Shown in pieces: positions 17,422 to 26,558 of a DNA stretch of 64,000 nucleotides. The translations under genes and the position numbers were made by a program. How positions within the stretch are numbered: position 1 is the stretch's first letter; each line of letters opens with the position of its first letter. The notes under the pieces were generated by a model. It was not told the DNA's origin and did no database searches. It worked only from the letters and a program-made list of their open reading frames with translations. Source of the DNA: JAHOYW01 sp963664605. GTDB taxonomy: Bacteria; Verrucomicrobiota; Lentisphaeria; Victivallales; Victivallaceae. Location of the stretch: assembly GCA_963664605.1 (NCBI GenBank), contig OY761536.1, positions 2,046,001 through 2,110,000 on the forward strand, written 5' to 3'.

Positions 17422-18513
17422 ATGCAATATATTATCAAAGATATAAATAATGAGGAACATGGGCCGATTGATGCGGAAACTCTGGCAAAATGGGTCGATG
17501 AAGACCGGATTACGGCTGAAACTCCAGTACGCAGTTCCTTGATGGCAAACTGGAAAAAAGCTGAGAATATAGCGTTTCTGGCGGAACGGCTCGCGGAACA
17601 GGAAGTCAGAAGGCAGAAAGCCGCGACGCTGGCACAGAAATCAGGTTCCATATTTCAGAATGTCAAGAAGCGTATGGGAGAGAAGTTTAAATCCAATGTC
17701 GGTTCGAATTTCGAACAGAAACGTCCTCCGCAATACGCGCAAATGGCGCCGCGCTTCCTGGCTGGTTTATTGGATGCGGCATTAATCATTGTGGTTGGCT
17801 GTTTTTTGTATGGCATAGGAATCACCTACGGATATTATTATCCAGCGGCAAAAACTGATAATTCCAAACAAGAGATTGCGGAAAAGGATAATATGATGAT
17901 TCCTATTCTGGAAGCTGAAAGACAGCGTCGAGTTGAAATAGAGAGACGTTTTGAGGCTGCCAAAAAACTGCAAAAAGGTGAAGAACTGGAAAAAACTACA
18001 AAGGCTTTTGAGGAAGAGTTTAACGCTGAAAAGGAAAAAAGTAAGAAGATCAGGGAAGAAGTGCACGAAAATAATGAAAGTGCCGATTGCCCGCCATATA
18101 CTTTTGCGGATAAAAAAGCCGGATATCAGACAGGTTCTATTTGGATAGATACCACGACCGGGGATAAATATATTTGCTTAAGTGGAAAACCCGGCGCTGC
18201 GCGCTGGCTGAATAACCGGGACCTGACCCGTATAGTAACAATCTGTCTTGCGGTTCTGGTGGTAATCACCTTAGGAGGGAATGCCTTCCTGCTGGGATAT
18301 TATTCGCAGACTTTCGGTATGTGGTTCTGGGGGATATTCATCACCAAAAGAAAAATCGCGGAAGTATATTTTTTCCGGGCATTTATCTTTACCTTACTAT
18401 ATCCTGTATGTTTTATTTTTTCACCACTTTTCGTTTACATTTTTCGCCGGGGCCTGCACGAAATACTCACCGGCACCAGATTGGTGAGAGTGTTTAGCAA
18501 CCGCAACGCATAA
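17422..18513 (+). CDS. GYF-domain and RDD-family membrane protein
   Basis: Residues 1-60 form a bacterial GYF_2-type domain (YIIKDINNEEHGPIDAETLAKWVDEDRI, then WKKAENI). From ~residue 108 an RDD membrane domain starts (PRFLAGLLDAALIIVVG), with further helices at ~275 and ~320, ending in LHEILTGTRLVRVF. Between the first and second helices lies a ~130-residue insert: a charged coiled coil (residues ~155-215) plus a short beta-rich module (GSIWIDTTTGDKYICLSGKPGAARW) that looks like phage or carbohydrate-fibre type repeats. Role unknown, possibly a membrane scaffold. Confidence 0.75.
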   Translation: MQYIIKDINNEEHGPIDAETLAKWVDEDRITAETPVRSSLMANWKKAENIAFLAERLAEQEVRRQKAATLAQKSGSIFQNVKKRMGEKFKSNVGSNFEQKRPPQYAQMAPRFLAGLLDAALIIVVGCFLYGIGITYGYYYPAAKTDNSKQEIAEKDNMMIPILEAERQRRVEIERRFEAAKKLQKGEELEKTTKAFEEEFNAEKEKSKKIREEVHENNESADCPPYTFADKKAGYQTGSIWIDTTTGDKYICLSGKPGAARWLNNRDLTRIVTICLAVLVVITLGGNAFLLGYYSQTFGMWFWGIFITKRKIAEVYFFRAFIFTLLYPVCFIFSPLFVYIFRRGLHEILTGTRLVRVFSNRNA

Positions 18514-18567
18514 AAGCTTAAAGACAGTTGTGAGCCGAGCAAAAACTTATGTGCCTGTTTTTAAGCC

Positions 18568-19458
18568 TTAAATTTTATTCTGTATTTTGCAGGCTTTAAT
18601 TGTGTTATGCATCAGCATGGCTATAGTCATAGGGCCTACTCCGCCTGGAACCGGGGTTATGAAACTGGCTTTTTCCGCGACTTCATCGAATTTGACGTCT
18701 CCGACCAGACGATAACCGCGTTTGGCGTTGGCATCTTCGACGCGGTTTATGCCGACGTCTATCACAGCGACTCCGTCTTTTACCATGTCCCCTGTGACAA
18801 ATTCAGGCTTGCCGATAGCAGCAATCAGAATATCTGCCTGACGGGTGAGTTCTGGAAGATTTTTTGTTCTTGAATGAACACAGGTGACTGTGGCGTCCGC
18901 TCCGGATGCTTTTTGCACCAGCAGCGCCATCATGGGTTTGCCGACGATATTTGAACGTCCGACGACAACCGCGTGTTTGCCGGAAGGATCAATGCCGCTG
19001 CGTTCGAGCAGGATCATTACTCCATAAGGAGTACAGGGGAAAAATCCGTCACGTTTACCGATAAGCATTTTGCCGACATTTTGTTCATGAAAACAATCAA
19101 CATCTTTTGCCGGGTCAATAGCGGCAATGACTTTTTCCTCGTCTATTTGCGGCGGGGGAGGGGACTGTACTAGAATTCCGTTGATTTTGGGATCGTTGTT
19201 GAGCTGGTCTATCAGTTTAAGGACTTCTTCCATCGTGGCGTTCTTATCGAGAACATGTTTAGCTGAATAAATGCCGAGTTCCTGGCATTTGCGATCCTTC
19301 ATGTTGACATAGACTTGTGATGCCGGGTCTTCGCCGATAAGAACCACCGCCAGTCCCGGTTGTAAGTTAAAGTCGCGAGCCAGGGAGCTTATTTCTTTAC
19401 GGCTCTCTTCGTTGACCTCGGATGCTATTTTTTTACCGTCAATTATCTTTGCTGACAT
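18568..19458 (-). CDS. folD: Methylenetetrahydrofolate dehydrogenase / cyclohydrolase
   Basis: Bifunctional cytoplasmic enzyme interconverting 5,10-methylene-THF and 10-formyl-THF. Full length at 296 residues. It shows VYVNMKDRKCQELGI with the catalytic Lys of the family, GILVQSPPPPQ (variant of the QLPLP motif), KDVDCFHEQNVGKM and the NADP site VVVGRSNIVGKPM. A TATAAT-like -10 box sits upstream on the minus strand at 19491-19496. Confidence 0.98.
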   Translation of the reverse strand: MSAKIIDGKKIASEVNEESRKEISSLARDFNLQPGLAVVLIGEDPASQVYVNMKDRKCQELGIYSAKHVLDKNATMEEVLKLIDQLNNDPKINGILVQSPPPPQIDEEKVIAAIDPAKDVDCFHEQNVGKMLIGKRDGFFPCTPYGVMILLERSGIDPSGKHAVVVGRSNIVGKPMMALLVQKASGADATVTCVHSRTKNLPELTRQADILIAAIGKPEFVTGDMVKDGVAVIDVGINRVEDANAKRGYRLVGDVKFDEVAEKASFITPVPGGVGPMTIAMLMHNTIKACKIQNKI

Positions 19459-19543
19459 GGAAAATCTCCTGAAATGTTGTAAATTAGATTATTATACTGA
19501 TACTCCAGCTTGATAAAAATTCAACCGGATGGGAAAATAATCA

Positions 19544-20281
19544 ATGAGATTTATGGTCTATAATATTGCTTACGGAACCGGCTCACCGAATGGAAACTCG
19601 CATAACGTCCTGATGTCCCATAGGTATATTAGAACCCATGACAGGCATTTTGAAAAGATTATTGATTTTATAAAAGAAAGCAATGCTGATATTGTCGGTT
19701 TACTTGAAATTGATACCGGCTCTTATCGTACAGACCAGATGAATCAGGTGAAAAAAATAGCCAACCGCCTGAATCATTTTCATGTTTGCGACGTTAAATA
19801 CGGTGAAAAGTCGTTTTTGCGGAAAATGCCTTACTGGCGCAACCAGAGCAATGCGATCCTGACTGCGTTGAAAAACGGAGATTCAAAATTCCACTTTATG
19901 CCACGCGGCATGAAGAAGCTGGTTATTGAGAGTAAAATAAATAATGTACATTTTTTTCTTGTTCATTTGGCTTTAACAAAAAAAGTCCGGCAAATACAAC
20001 TGAACTATCTGGAGAAGCTCATTCCAAAGGATCGGCATGTGATTGTTGCCGGTGATTTCAATACAATGCATGGAAGTCGTGAACTGGAGAGCTTTATGAG
20101 CAAATGTAAACTAAGAAACGCGAACAATGAAAACCATGCCACCTATCCGGCATGGAACGCTCAAAAAGAGCTTGATTATATTCTGTGTTCCGAAAAAATA
20201 AACATAAATCATTTTGAGGTTTCAAAGGTCAGGTTTTCCGACCACCACCCCCTGATAATGGAATTTGAAGTCAAGGAATAA
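19544..20281 (+). CDS. Endonuclease/exonuclease/phosphatase-fold hydrolase
   Basis: A 245-residue protein of the EEP superfamily. It shows the strand-1 Asn (MRFMVYNIAYG), the metal-ligand Glu (IVGLLEID), the catalytic GDFNT segment (VIVAGDFNTMHGS) and the C-terminal SDHHPLIMEFE. There is no signal peptide, so it is cytoplasmic. This fold covers nucleases, phosphodiesterases and sphingomyelinases, and the substrate cannot be chosen from the sequence. It is divergent from folD. Confidence 0.85.
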   Translation: MRFMVYNIAYGTGSPNGNSHNVLMSHRYIRTHDRHFEKIIDFIKESNADIVGLLEIDTGSYRTDQMNQVKKIANRLNHFHVCDVKYGEKSFLRKMPYWRNQSNAILTALKNGDSKFHFMPRGMKKLVIESKINNVHFFLVHLALTKKVRQIQLNYLEKLIPKDRHVIVAGDFNTMHGSRELESFMSKCKLRNANNENHATYPAWNAQKELDYILCSEKININHFEVSKVRFSDHHPLIMEFEVKE

Positions 20282-20472
20282 AAATAAGAATTTCATGTCT
20301 TCGTTCTTACTCATTATTTACCCTTAGTATTTACTTTTGGCTGTAAAACTTGATATAGCCTTATTCTCTGGTTGCTTGCGGATTTTGGTCTAATACTCTT
20401 TTAAATTAGCCTAATGTAAATTGAAGTTTCTGTTCTTTTTATTGGATGGTTATACCGAAATGTTAATGTAAC

Positions 20473-21309
20473 TTATCCCGATACGTTATCAGTATTTGTT
20501 TGTTCGTCAGAAATATCCATAGAAGCAGAAATGCCAGACGATTTTGTTATTCTATTTTTAAACACCCCAAACAATATTGCTCCTAACGGAATAGACGTTG
20601 AAACAATCCAAGGACCGCAAGCACCTTGGCGGAAAATTCCAACAGTTCCCAATTGAAAATGCAACAAACTAAAAAATATTTGCCCCGATGTCCAGTTCAT
20701 TGCATATTTCCCTACACCAAAAATAATAAATATGATCCATAACCATTTTCGTTTTTTCAGTTTGGTCGTAAAGCAAACAATAAGGGTGAATATAGAGAAT
20801 AATGGTACGAATATATACAGCAATAAGAACGGTATATAATAAACAGGCTTGTGGCTAAGAGTAAACGCATTAATTTCCTGTAACGGTTTATTTAAAGGCA
20901 AAGCATTAAATTTTGCGATGAACTTATCATCAAGAATGGTAATTGTTAATAATAACCATTTTCCTGATAAATCCTGTTGATATTCTAAAATGGTTTTTTT
21001 CGAAAAACTGTTTTTTGTCGTCCAGTTAACAACATTCCAGTTAACGAGTTTCTGGGATTTCAATGTCCCTGAATTCATGAGTGTTGAAATTTTATTTAAA
21101 GCTTCAATTGTCTTTGGTGTACGATATTGGTGAACAAACAGGTTACTTGCTTTTTTTGTTTTTTTAGATTTTATTAATCTTAGGCATTGAATCGCAAGTT
21201 TCTCTGTTTCTTGAGGAACGCATTTTTTAAATATTTCATTATTTAATTTTCCATCTGAACATCCAGGCATTAAAAGACAGACGAATATAATACCAATTAT
21301 TTTCCCCAT
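20473..21309 (-). CDS. Unrecognised lipoprotein with C-terminal membrane helices
   Basis: I do not recognise a family. Lipoprotein signal MGKIIGIIFVCLLMPGC puts the acylated Cys at residue 17. A soluble ~130-residue domain follows, then three or four hydrophobic helices from residue ~150 (YYIPFLLLYIFVPLFSIFTLIV, KWLWIIFIIFGVGKY, IPLGAILFGVF). The soluble domain includes WNVVNWTTKNSF and YQQDLSGKWLLLTITI, resembling small DUF-type ligand folds. The gene is more AT-rich than its neighbours. A combination of lipid anchor and several helices is unusual. Confidence 0.55.
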   Translation of the reverse strand: MGKIIGIIFVCLLMPGCSDGKLNNEIFKKCVPQETEKLAIQCLRLIKSKKTKKASNLFVHQYRTPKTIEALNKISTLMNSGTLKSQKLVNWNVVNWTTKNSFSKKTILEYQQDLSGKWLLLTITILDDKFIAKFNALPLNKPLQEINAFTLSHKPVYYIPFLLLYIFVPLFSIFTLIVCFTTKLKKRKWLWIIFIIFGVGKYAMNWTSGQIFFSLLHFQLGTVGIFRQGACGPWIVSTSIPLGAILFGVFKNRITKSSGISASMDISDEQTNTDNVSG

Positions 21310-21429
21310 AGCATTTTCCTATAAATTGAAATTATTCTGAATAATAAAACATAATCTGCAAAAAACAGATTACAATTATACAAGCTTATTTTATTCAACA
21401 ATGCCTTAGTAGTGGAAGAAAATTTATTT

Positions 21430-21469
21430 CGATTACGATAGCGATGGCGATAGCGATTACGATAGCGAG
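21430..21469. repeat. Hexamer repeat array (CGATNN)x6
   Basis: Six consecutive units, CGATTA-CGATAG-CGATGG-CGATAG-CGATTA-CGATAG, end with CGAG. It is intergenic, upstream of the unknown lipoprotein, and is typical slippage-prone microsatellite DNA. Confidence 0.8.
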
Positions 21470-21480
21470 TATATGTGTTT

Positions 21481-21504
21481 GTAGTTCCGCCTTTAGGCGG
21501 TATT
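21481..21504. repeat. REP-like palindrome CCGCC-TTTA-GGCGG
   Basis: Perfect 5-bp arms at 21487-21491 and 21496-21500 flank a TTTA loop and are preceded by GTAGTT. The layout (GTAG-, palindrome, TTTA/TTCA loop) resembles the other dispersed palindromes here but has a different stem. Confidence 0.55.
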
Positions 21505-21526
21505 TGGGAATTGCTGCCTGAACGGT

Positions 21527-21558
21527 ATAAAAAAAAACTCCGGGTTTATCCCGGAGTT
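21527..21558 (-). terminator. Rho-independent terminator of the Cys-rich lipoprotein gene
   Basis: On the minus strand a hairpin with arms AACTCCGGG and CCCGGAGTT and an ATAAA-type loop is followed by a run of T. It lies about 25 bases past the stop of the Cys-rich lipoprotein gene and fits it perfectly. Confidence 0.9.
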
Positions 21559-21582
21559 ATACGAATCATTACTGTGCTGATA

Positions 21583-22116
21583 TTACTTAGCGCATCCTGA
21601 TTTCAAACTACATGTTGAAGCTTTTGCCTCTTCAATTTTAGCTTTTGGGCAAGCTTTGGCTGTAGCAGGGGTGGTTTTTGCTTTTTCGCATGCGGCAGCT
21701 TTGGGCTGGCATTTGGGACACTTGCAGTCCTTCGAGCATGGTTTGCAAGCGGCTTTAGCTTTTGCACATTCCTTTTTAGCCTTTGCGCATGCTTTTTCGG
21801 CTTTTTTGCAGGCAGTTTTTGTGCATTTGCAGTCTTTACCGCATTTACAAGTTTTTCCACATTTGCAGTCTTTAAGGCATTTGCATTTTTTAGCACATAC
21901 TTTTTGGGCTTTTTTACAAGCAGCTTTAGCTTTGGGACATGCTTTTTTAGTTTTTACACAAGCAGCTTTAGCTTTCGGGCACTCTTTTTTAGCTTTTGCC
22001 GGGCATGCTGCTACAGCGGCTTTAGCTTTTGGAGCTTCCGCCGATTTGCTGTCCTTGAAGACATTGCATCCTGTGAACAATACTACAGCGAGGACTGCGA
22101 TTAATGCGTTTCTCAT
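21583..22116 (-). CDS. Cysteine/lysine-rich lipoprotein, candidate metal-binding surface protein
   Basis: No known family recognised. Lipoprotein signal MRNALIAVLAVVLFTGC (Cys17) is followed by a mature chain made almost only of Ala, Lys and Cys: 27 cysteines in 177 residues by my count. Three blocks are visible. A first series has Cys every seventh residue (ECPKAKAAC, VKTKKAC, PKAKAAC, KKAQKVC). A central block has four CxC pairs (CKCLKDCKCGKTCKCGKDCKC). A second heptad series and a final CxxC-type cluster (CKPCSKDCKCPKC) follow. The ribosome site AAGGAAAG and a strong terminator show that it is a real gene. Metallothionein-like metal binding or a disulfide-bonded coil are both possible. Confidence 0.8.
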   Translation of the reverse strand: MRNALIAVLAVVLFTGCNVFKDSKSAEAPKAKAAVAACPAKAKKECPKAKAACVKTKKACPKAKAACKKAQKVCAKKCKCLKDCKCGKTCKCGKDCKCTKTACKKAEKACAKAKKECAKAKAACKPCSKDCKCPKCQPKAAACEKAKTTPATAKACPKAKIEEAKASTCSLKSGCAK

Positions 22117-22170
22117 AGTCTTTCCTTCTTTTTGTTTTTATTTTACTTTAATATTATTTAAGCTTCATGC

Positions 22171-23244
22171 TTAAAACAATTTTTTTAGAAAATCAACCAG
22201 ACGTTGAAGCTGTTTTTCTGTTCCTATGGTTATTCTTATATATTTTCCGGTTTTTTCCCCGGGAAAATAACGGACGATTATATTCTCTTGACGCAAGGCA
22301 TTGAAGATTTTTTTTCCGTTGCCGTCAGGTGGTGAGGCAAAAAGAAAATTACTTTGCGAATCAACTACTTCAAAGCCTAGTCCTTCAAGCTCACTGCTTA
22401 ATTTTTTCCTGGAAGCTTTTATTTTATTTGAAGTTTCATTTAGATATTCCTGGTCCTTAACAGCGGCCTCAGCCAGTAACTGGGTCAGCATATTGACGTT
22501 GTATGAATCCTTGACTTTCATCATGCCGGCTATTAATTGAGGCGCAGCTATGGCAAATCCTAGACGCAGGCCGGCTAACGAATAACTTTTGGAAACTGTC
22601 CGGCTGACGATAACGTTTGGAAAATCATTGACAAAATCAATGCAGTTATCAGCGGAGAAGTCGGCATAAGCTTCATCGATCAACACAATCCCGTCAAATT
22701 CTGAACAGATTTTACGCATTTTATCTATTGGAATGCAGTTGCCGGTCGGAGCGTTCGGGCGGGTGATAATCAGCATATTAGCCGGAGCCGCTTTTTCAAG
22801 CAGGTCATCGTTTATTGAAAAATCGTCTTTCAAGGAAATCTGTATATATTCACAACCCTGCAGGTCAGCCAGAACCGGATACAAAGAGTAAGTAGGATCC
22901 AGAAACGCCGCGGGACGCCGCGCGTCAGTAAATGCCCGGAAAGCAATCGTCAGCATGTCGTCTGAGCCATTTGAAACGATGATATTTTCACGTTTATAGC
23001 CGTAGGCTTCAGCGATTGTGTCACGGAGTTTATCGGCGGTCGGGTCAGGATAAAGGCGCAGGCGTTCAGCGTCAACGTTTTTGAGCAGCTCCGCTACTCC
23101 GGGGCAGGGGGGATATGGATTTTCATTGGTGTTCAGCTTCAATAAATCCATTACCTTGGGTTGTTCTCCCGGCGTGTAACCGTCCATAGCGTCTATAGCC
23201 GGCCTGAAATATGACTTATATTCTTTCATTTTATTGTTTCTCAC
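22171..23244 (-). CDS. hisC: Histidinol-phosphate aminotransferase
   Basis: PLP-dependent fold-type I transaminase acting on imidazole-acetol phosphate in histidine synthesis. 357 residues, full length. Landmarks are LNTNENPYPP at the N-terminus, NGSDDMLTIAFRAF, RPNAPTGN, the lysine motif SRTVSKSYSLAGLRLGFA and RITIGTEKQLQRLVD at the end. Its start overlaps the end of hisD by 14 bases, so it is the last gene of the ilvE-panC-hisD-hisC operon. Confidence 0.96.
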   Translation of the reverse strand: MRNNKMKEYKSYFRPAIDAMDGYTPGEQPKVMDLLKLNTNENPYPPCPGVAELLKNVDAERLRLYPDPTADKLRDTIAEAYGYKRENIIVSNGSDDMLTIAFRAFTDARRPAAFLDPTYSLYPVLADLQGCEYIQISLKDDFSINDDLLEKAAPANMLIITRPNAPTGNCIPIDKMRKICSEFDGIVLIDEAYADFSADNCIDFVNDFPNVIVSRTVSKSYSLAGLRLGFAIAAPQLIAGMMKVKDSYNVNMLTQLLAEAAVKDQEYLNETSNKIKASRKKLSSELEGLGFEVVDSQSNFLFASPPDGNGKKIFNALRQENIIVRYFPGEKTGKYIRITIGTEKQLQRLVDFLKKLF

Positions 23245-24532
23245 TTTCTAGTCTGATGGAGGCGCTTCTGCCGTGGGCGTCCAGTCCTTCCATCTCCGCG
23301 AATTTTACCGCGGTATCAACTTCTTTCTTTAAAGCGCTTTTCTGATAATTCAAGATACTCATACGCCGGAAAAATCCTTCCACCGTCAGGCCGCTGAAAT
23401 ATTTTCCGCTTCCCGCTGTCGGCAGTACGTGGCTCGGCCCGGCGCAAAAATCGCCGATTGGTTCAGGTGTCCACTGGCCTATGAATATTGCTCCGGCTGC
23501 TTTGACCTGTTTAGCTATATTGCCTGCTTTACGGCATTGTATTTCTAAATGTTCCGGGGCATAGGAACTTGCGATTTCAGCAGCCTGTGTCATATCTTCC
23601 ACATGAATCAGAAATACTCCGTCAGCTAGGACTTTCTCAATGGGTTCCTGACGGGAAAGCTTTGTTTTCTGTTTGAGTAGTTCTTCTTCAACTTTATCTA
23701 TCAGGTCTTTGTCAGTAGAAAGCAGTACCGCCTGTTCAAATCCGCTGCCGTGTTCAGCCTGTGACAGCATATCCGCCGCGATAAATGCGGGGTTGCATTT
23801 TTCATCCGCGATGACCATTATTTCAGACGGCCCGGCGATCATGTCAATTGCTACTTCACCGTAGACAAGTTTTTTAGCGGCTGTGACATAAGCGTTTCCC
23901 GGCCCGACTATTTTTTCAACTTTTTCAATGGTTTCAGTTCCGTAGGCGAGGGCGGCAATGCCGTAAACTCCGCCTAAACGGTAGACTTTGCTTACTCCTG
24001 CCTGGCGCATGGCGTACAGGACTGCCGGATGAACCGTACCATCAGCAGACGGCGGGGTGATAGCGACTATTTCCTTGACTCCCGCGGCTTTTGCCAGCCC
24101 GGCAGTGTGTATTACGGTTGAAACCAGCGGAGCTGTACCTCCCGGGATATATACCCCGACCCGCTCCATAGGTTCAAAGCGTTCCCCGACGATAACGCCA
24201 GGGCGTGGTGAAGAGCTCCAGGGCTGAGGAATACGCTGCTTGGAAAAAAACTCAACATTGGAGAGAGCTTCCTTAATTGCCTTTTTCCAAGAATTAGGAA
24301 TTGCGCGTGATTCCTTCTTCACTTCTTCCTCGCTAAGCAGGAACATATCAGGAGTCAGATCGACCTTATCAAATTTTTTAGCATAAGCGCTCAGAGCCGT
24401 ATCACCGTTTTTTCGGACGTCGGCGAGTATCTGTTTTACAGACTCTTCAATTTCCGGAGGATAGGATGGCCTGTGATAGAGCTTATTGAGTTTTTTGTCA
24501 AAAGCTTTATCGTTATAGTACAGTTTTTCCAT
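23231..24532 (-). CDS. hisD: Histidinol dehydrogenase
   Basis: Zinc enzyme carrying out the last two oxidations of histidine synthesis. 433 residues, full length. It shows VYIPGGTAPLVSTVIHTAGLAKAAGV, KIVGPGNAYVTAAKKLVYG, IDMIAGPSEIMVIAD, SQAEHGSG (zinc and catalytic His/Glu region) and YAPEHLEI. Overlap with hisC and a 23-base gap after panC show a polycistronic unit. Confidence 0.98.
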   Translation of the reverse strand: MEKLYYNDKAFDKKLNKLYHRPSYPPEIEESVKQILADVRKNGDTALSAYAKKFDKVDLTPDMFLLSEEEVKKESRAIPNSWKKAIKEALSNVEFFSKQRIPQPWSSSPRPGVIVGERFEPMERVGVYIPGGTAPLVSTVIHTAGLAKAAGVKEIVAITPPSADGTVHPAVLYAMRQAGVSKVYRLGGVYGIAALAYGTETIEKVEKIVGPGNAYVTAAKKLVYGEVAIDMIAGPSEIMVIADEKCNPAFIAADMLSQAEHGSGFEQAVLLSTDKDLIDKVEEELLKQKTKLSRQEPIEKVLADGVFLIHVEDMTQAAEIASSYAPEHLEIQCRKAGNIAKQVKAAGAIFIGQWTPEPIGDFCAGPSHVLPTAGSGKYFSGLTVEGFFRRMSILNYQKSALKKEVDTAVKFAEMEGLDAHGRSASIRLESEKQ

Positions 24533-24555
24533 GTTATTTCCTCCATTACAAGTAC

Positions 24556-25407
24556 TTAATCATTAAGATCAAGTACGACATTATCTATTAATCTGGCCTT
24601 GCCGAAAGTAGCGGCGCATGCAATAAGTATCTTTTTACTTTTTTCTGAAACGTCATCCAGGGTGTCGGCATCGTAAATTGACACATAATCAATTTCCCCG
24701 CCGGCTTTTGATATTTGCCCTGATATTGCGGCCATCATTTTTTCTTTATTATGAATATGGAACTTCACAATATCCCTTTCCACCTGATGCAGCGCCTGCG
24801 AGATGGACAGGGCATTTTGCCGTTCTTCCTTACTTAGATAGCGGTTGCGCGAACTCATTGCCAGTCCGTCTTTCTCCCTTACCAGAGGGCATATAATGAC
24901 TTCAACCGGGAAATTCAGATCCCGCACCATTCGTTTGATAATCAATGCCTGCTGTGCGTCTTTTTGACCAAAGACCGCAAAGTCAGGCAGGGTTATATTG
25001 AATAATTTAGCAACGACCGTGCAGACGCCGCGGAAAAATACCGGCCTGCTGGCTCCGCATAATTTCTGTGACAGCTTTTCTTCATTTATCCAGACGCTTC
25101 GATCGGGATAATACATTTCGTCCGGCGTCGGCGCGAAAAGCACATCAACCCCATGTTCTTTGCACACTTCGCAGTCATGTTCGAAGTCTCTCGGATATGT
25201 GGAGAGATCTTCGCCGGGAGCGAATTGAGTTGGATTTACAAATAATGTCACAATCAGCAAGTCAGCTTCGGCTCTGGCGCGGTCGATCAGGGAACTGTGC
25301 CCGGGATGCAGAAATCCCATAGTAGGAACAACGCCGATACGTTTTCCGTCCAGCCGTGCCTGGCGGGAAAATTCCTGCATATCTTTTATGCTTTTGATAA
25401 TTTCCAT
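24556..25407 (-). CDS. panC: Pantothenate synthetase
   Basis: Condenses pantoate and beta-alanine with ATP. 283 residues, the normal length. It has the nucleotidyltransferase HIGH-like motif in VPTMGFLHPGHSSLI, then NPTQFAPGEDLSTYPR, FGQKDAQQALIIKRMVRDL and the KMSKS-like MSSRNRYLS. Its start base coincides with the end of ilvE, so expression is probably coupled. PanC and IlvE both belong near branched-chain/pantoate metabolism. Confidence 0.98.
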   Translation of the reverse strand: MEIIKSIKDMQEFSRQARLDGKRIGVVPTMGFLHPGHSSLIDRARAEADLLIVTLFVNPTQFAPGEDLSTYPRDFEHDCEVCKEHGVDVLFAPTPDEMYYPDRSVWINEEKLSQKLCGASRPVFFRGVCTVVAKLFNITLPDFAVFGQKDAQQALIIKRMVRDLNFPVEVIICPLVREKDGLAMSSRNRYLSKEERQNALSISQALHQVERDIVKFHIHNKEKMMAAISGQISKAGGEIDYVSIYDADTLDDVSEKSKKILIACAATFGKARLIDNVVLDLND

Positions 25408-26414
25408 TATACTTCCACCATCCAGTTGTGTTCATCTGCGATTCTGCCGTATTGAATTCCGGTCATTCTTTCATAAAGTTTTTTAGAAACCGGCCCAATG
25501 TTATCCTGGTCGTATTTATAAACTTTATCATGATGAATAATTTCTCCAACCGGAGTTATTACTACAGCGGTACCACAGGCTCCGACTTCTGCAAAAGTTC
25601 CCAGTTCATTCTTGGAAATTGGCCGGCGCTCAACTGGAATAGCCAGGTCTTCCGCTATCTGCATCAGTGATTTGTTTGTGATGCTTGGCAGAATTGAAGG
25701 TGATTCCGGGGTTACATATTTCCCGTCACCGGTTATAGCAAAGAAGTTACTGGTTCCGAATTCTTCGATGAACTCATGGGTCTTGGAGTCAAGGAACAGC
25801 ATAACCGCACAGCCTTCTTTTTTAGCTAGGCTGGTCGGATATAAACTGGCAGCATAATTACCGGCAACCTTTATATGCCCGGTCCCGTGCGGCGCGGCGC
25901 GGTCGACTTCATCATGAATCATCGCTTTTACCGGTTTGATTCCGCCTTTATAATAAGGTCCGACCGGGACGACCATTATGATAAGTTCATAATCCTCAGC
26001 CGCGTTTATTCCTATCTGCGGGCTTGTGCCGACGATAACAGGACGGATATATAAGGAACCGCCTGTTTCATAAGGTGGAACATAATCAATATTGTCCTTA
26101 ACTACTTTCTTTACCGCTTCAACGAATTTTTCTTCAGGGAAGTGCGGCATCATAAGATAATCGATTGTGGAGTTCAAACGGCGCGCGTTTTCCTCCGGAC
26201 GGAATATCCTGACTTTACCGTCTTTACAGCAGAAGGCCTTGAGGCCTTCAAAAGCCGCCTGTCCGTAGTGCAGGCAGTTTGACGCTATTGATAAACTTAT
26301 TTCGTAACTGTTGCTTAATTCGCCATCACTCCATTTACCGTTTTTATATGAAAAACGGATGTTAGAGCGGGTCGGCATGAATTTAAAGCCTAATTTGTCC
26401 CATTCTATATTCAT
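25407..26414 (-). CDS. ilvE: Branched-chain amino acid aminotransferase
   Basis: Class IV PLP aminotransferase, 335 residues, of the longer (BCAT type II) bacterial/eukaryotic form. It shows CLHYGQAAFEGLKAF, the PLP lysine in HIKVAGNYAASL, EEFGTSNFFAI and GTAVVITPVGEI. It is the first gene of the ilvE-panC-hisD-hisC operon. An AAGG ribosome site precedes ATG 26414. Confidence 0.96.
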   Translation of the reverse strand: MNIEWDKLGFKFMPTRSNIRFSYKNGKWSDGELSNSYEISLSIASNCLHYGQAAFEGLKAFCCKDGKVRIFRPEENARRLNSTIDYLMMPHFPEEKFVEAVKKVVKDNIDYVPPYETGGSLYIRPVIVGTSPQIGINAAEDYELIIMVVPVGPYYKGGIKPVKAMIHDEVDRAAPHGTGHIKVAGNYAASLYPTSLAKKEGCAVMLFLDSKTHEFIEEFGTSNFFAITGDGKYVTPESPSILPSITNKSLMQIAEDLAIPVERRPISKNELGTFAEVGACGTAVVITPVGEIIHHDKVYKYDQDNIGPVSKKLYERMTGIQYGRIADEHNWMVEV

Positions 26415-26558
26415 GTTTGTACCTTGTTTTTTATTAGTTCACCACTAAATATAGCTGAAAAAACAATAAAGTCTTCAACCGAGTTAAAATAAAAACTATT
26501 TTTTTGCAAAAATATATGAAAAAAATCAAATTTTACCCAAAAGTCGTTTAATATAACT

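Noticed and set aside
21603..22174. Overlapping frames on both strands within the Cys-rich lipoprotein gene (for example a 172-residue plus-strand frame)
   Set aside because: They arise from the repetitive Ala/Lys/Cys codons. They lack ribosome sites and lie antisense or out of frame to the gene that has a lipobox and terminator.
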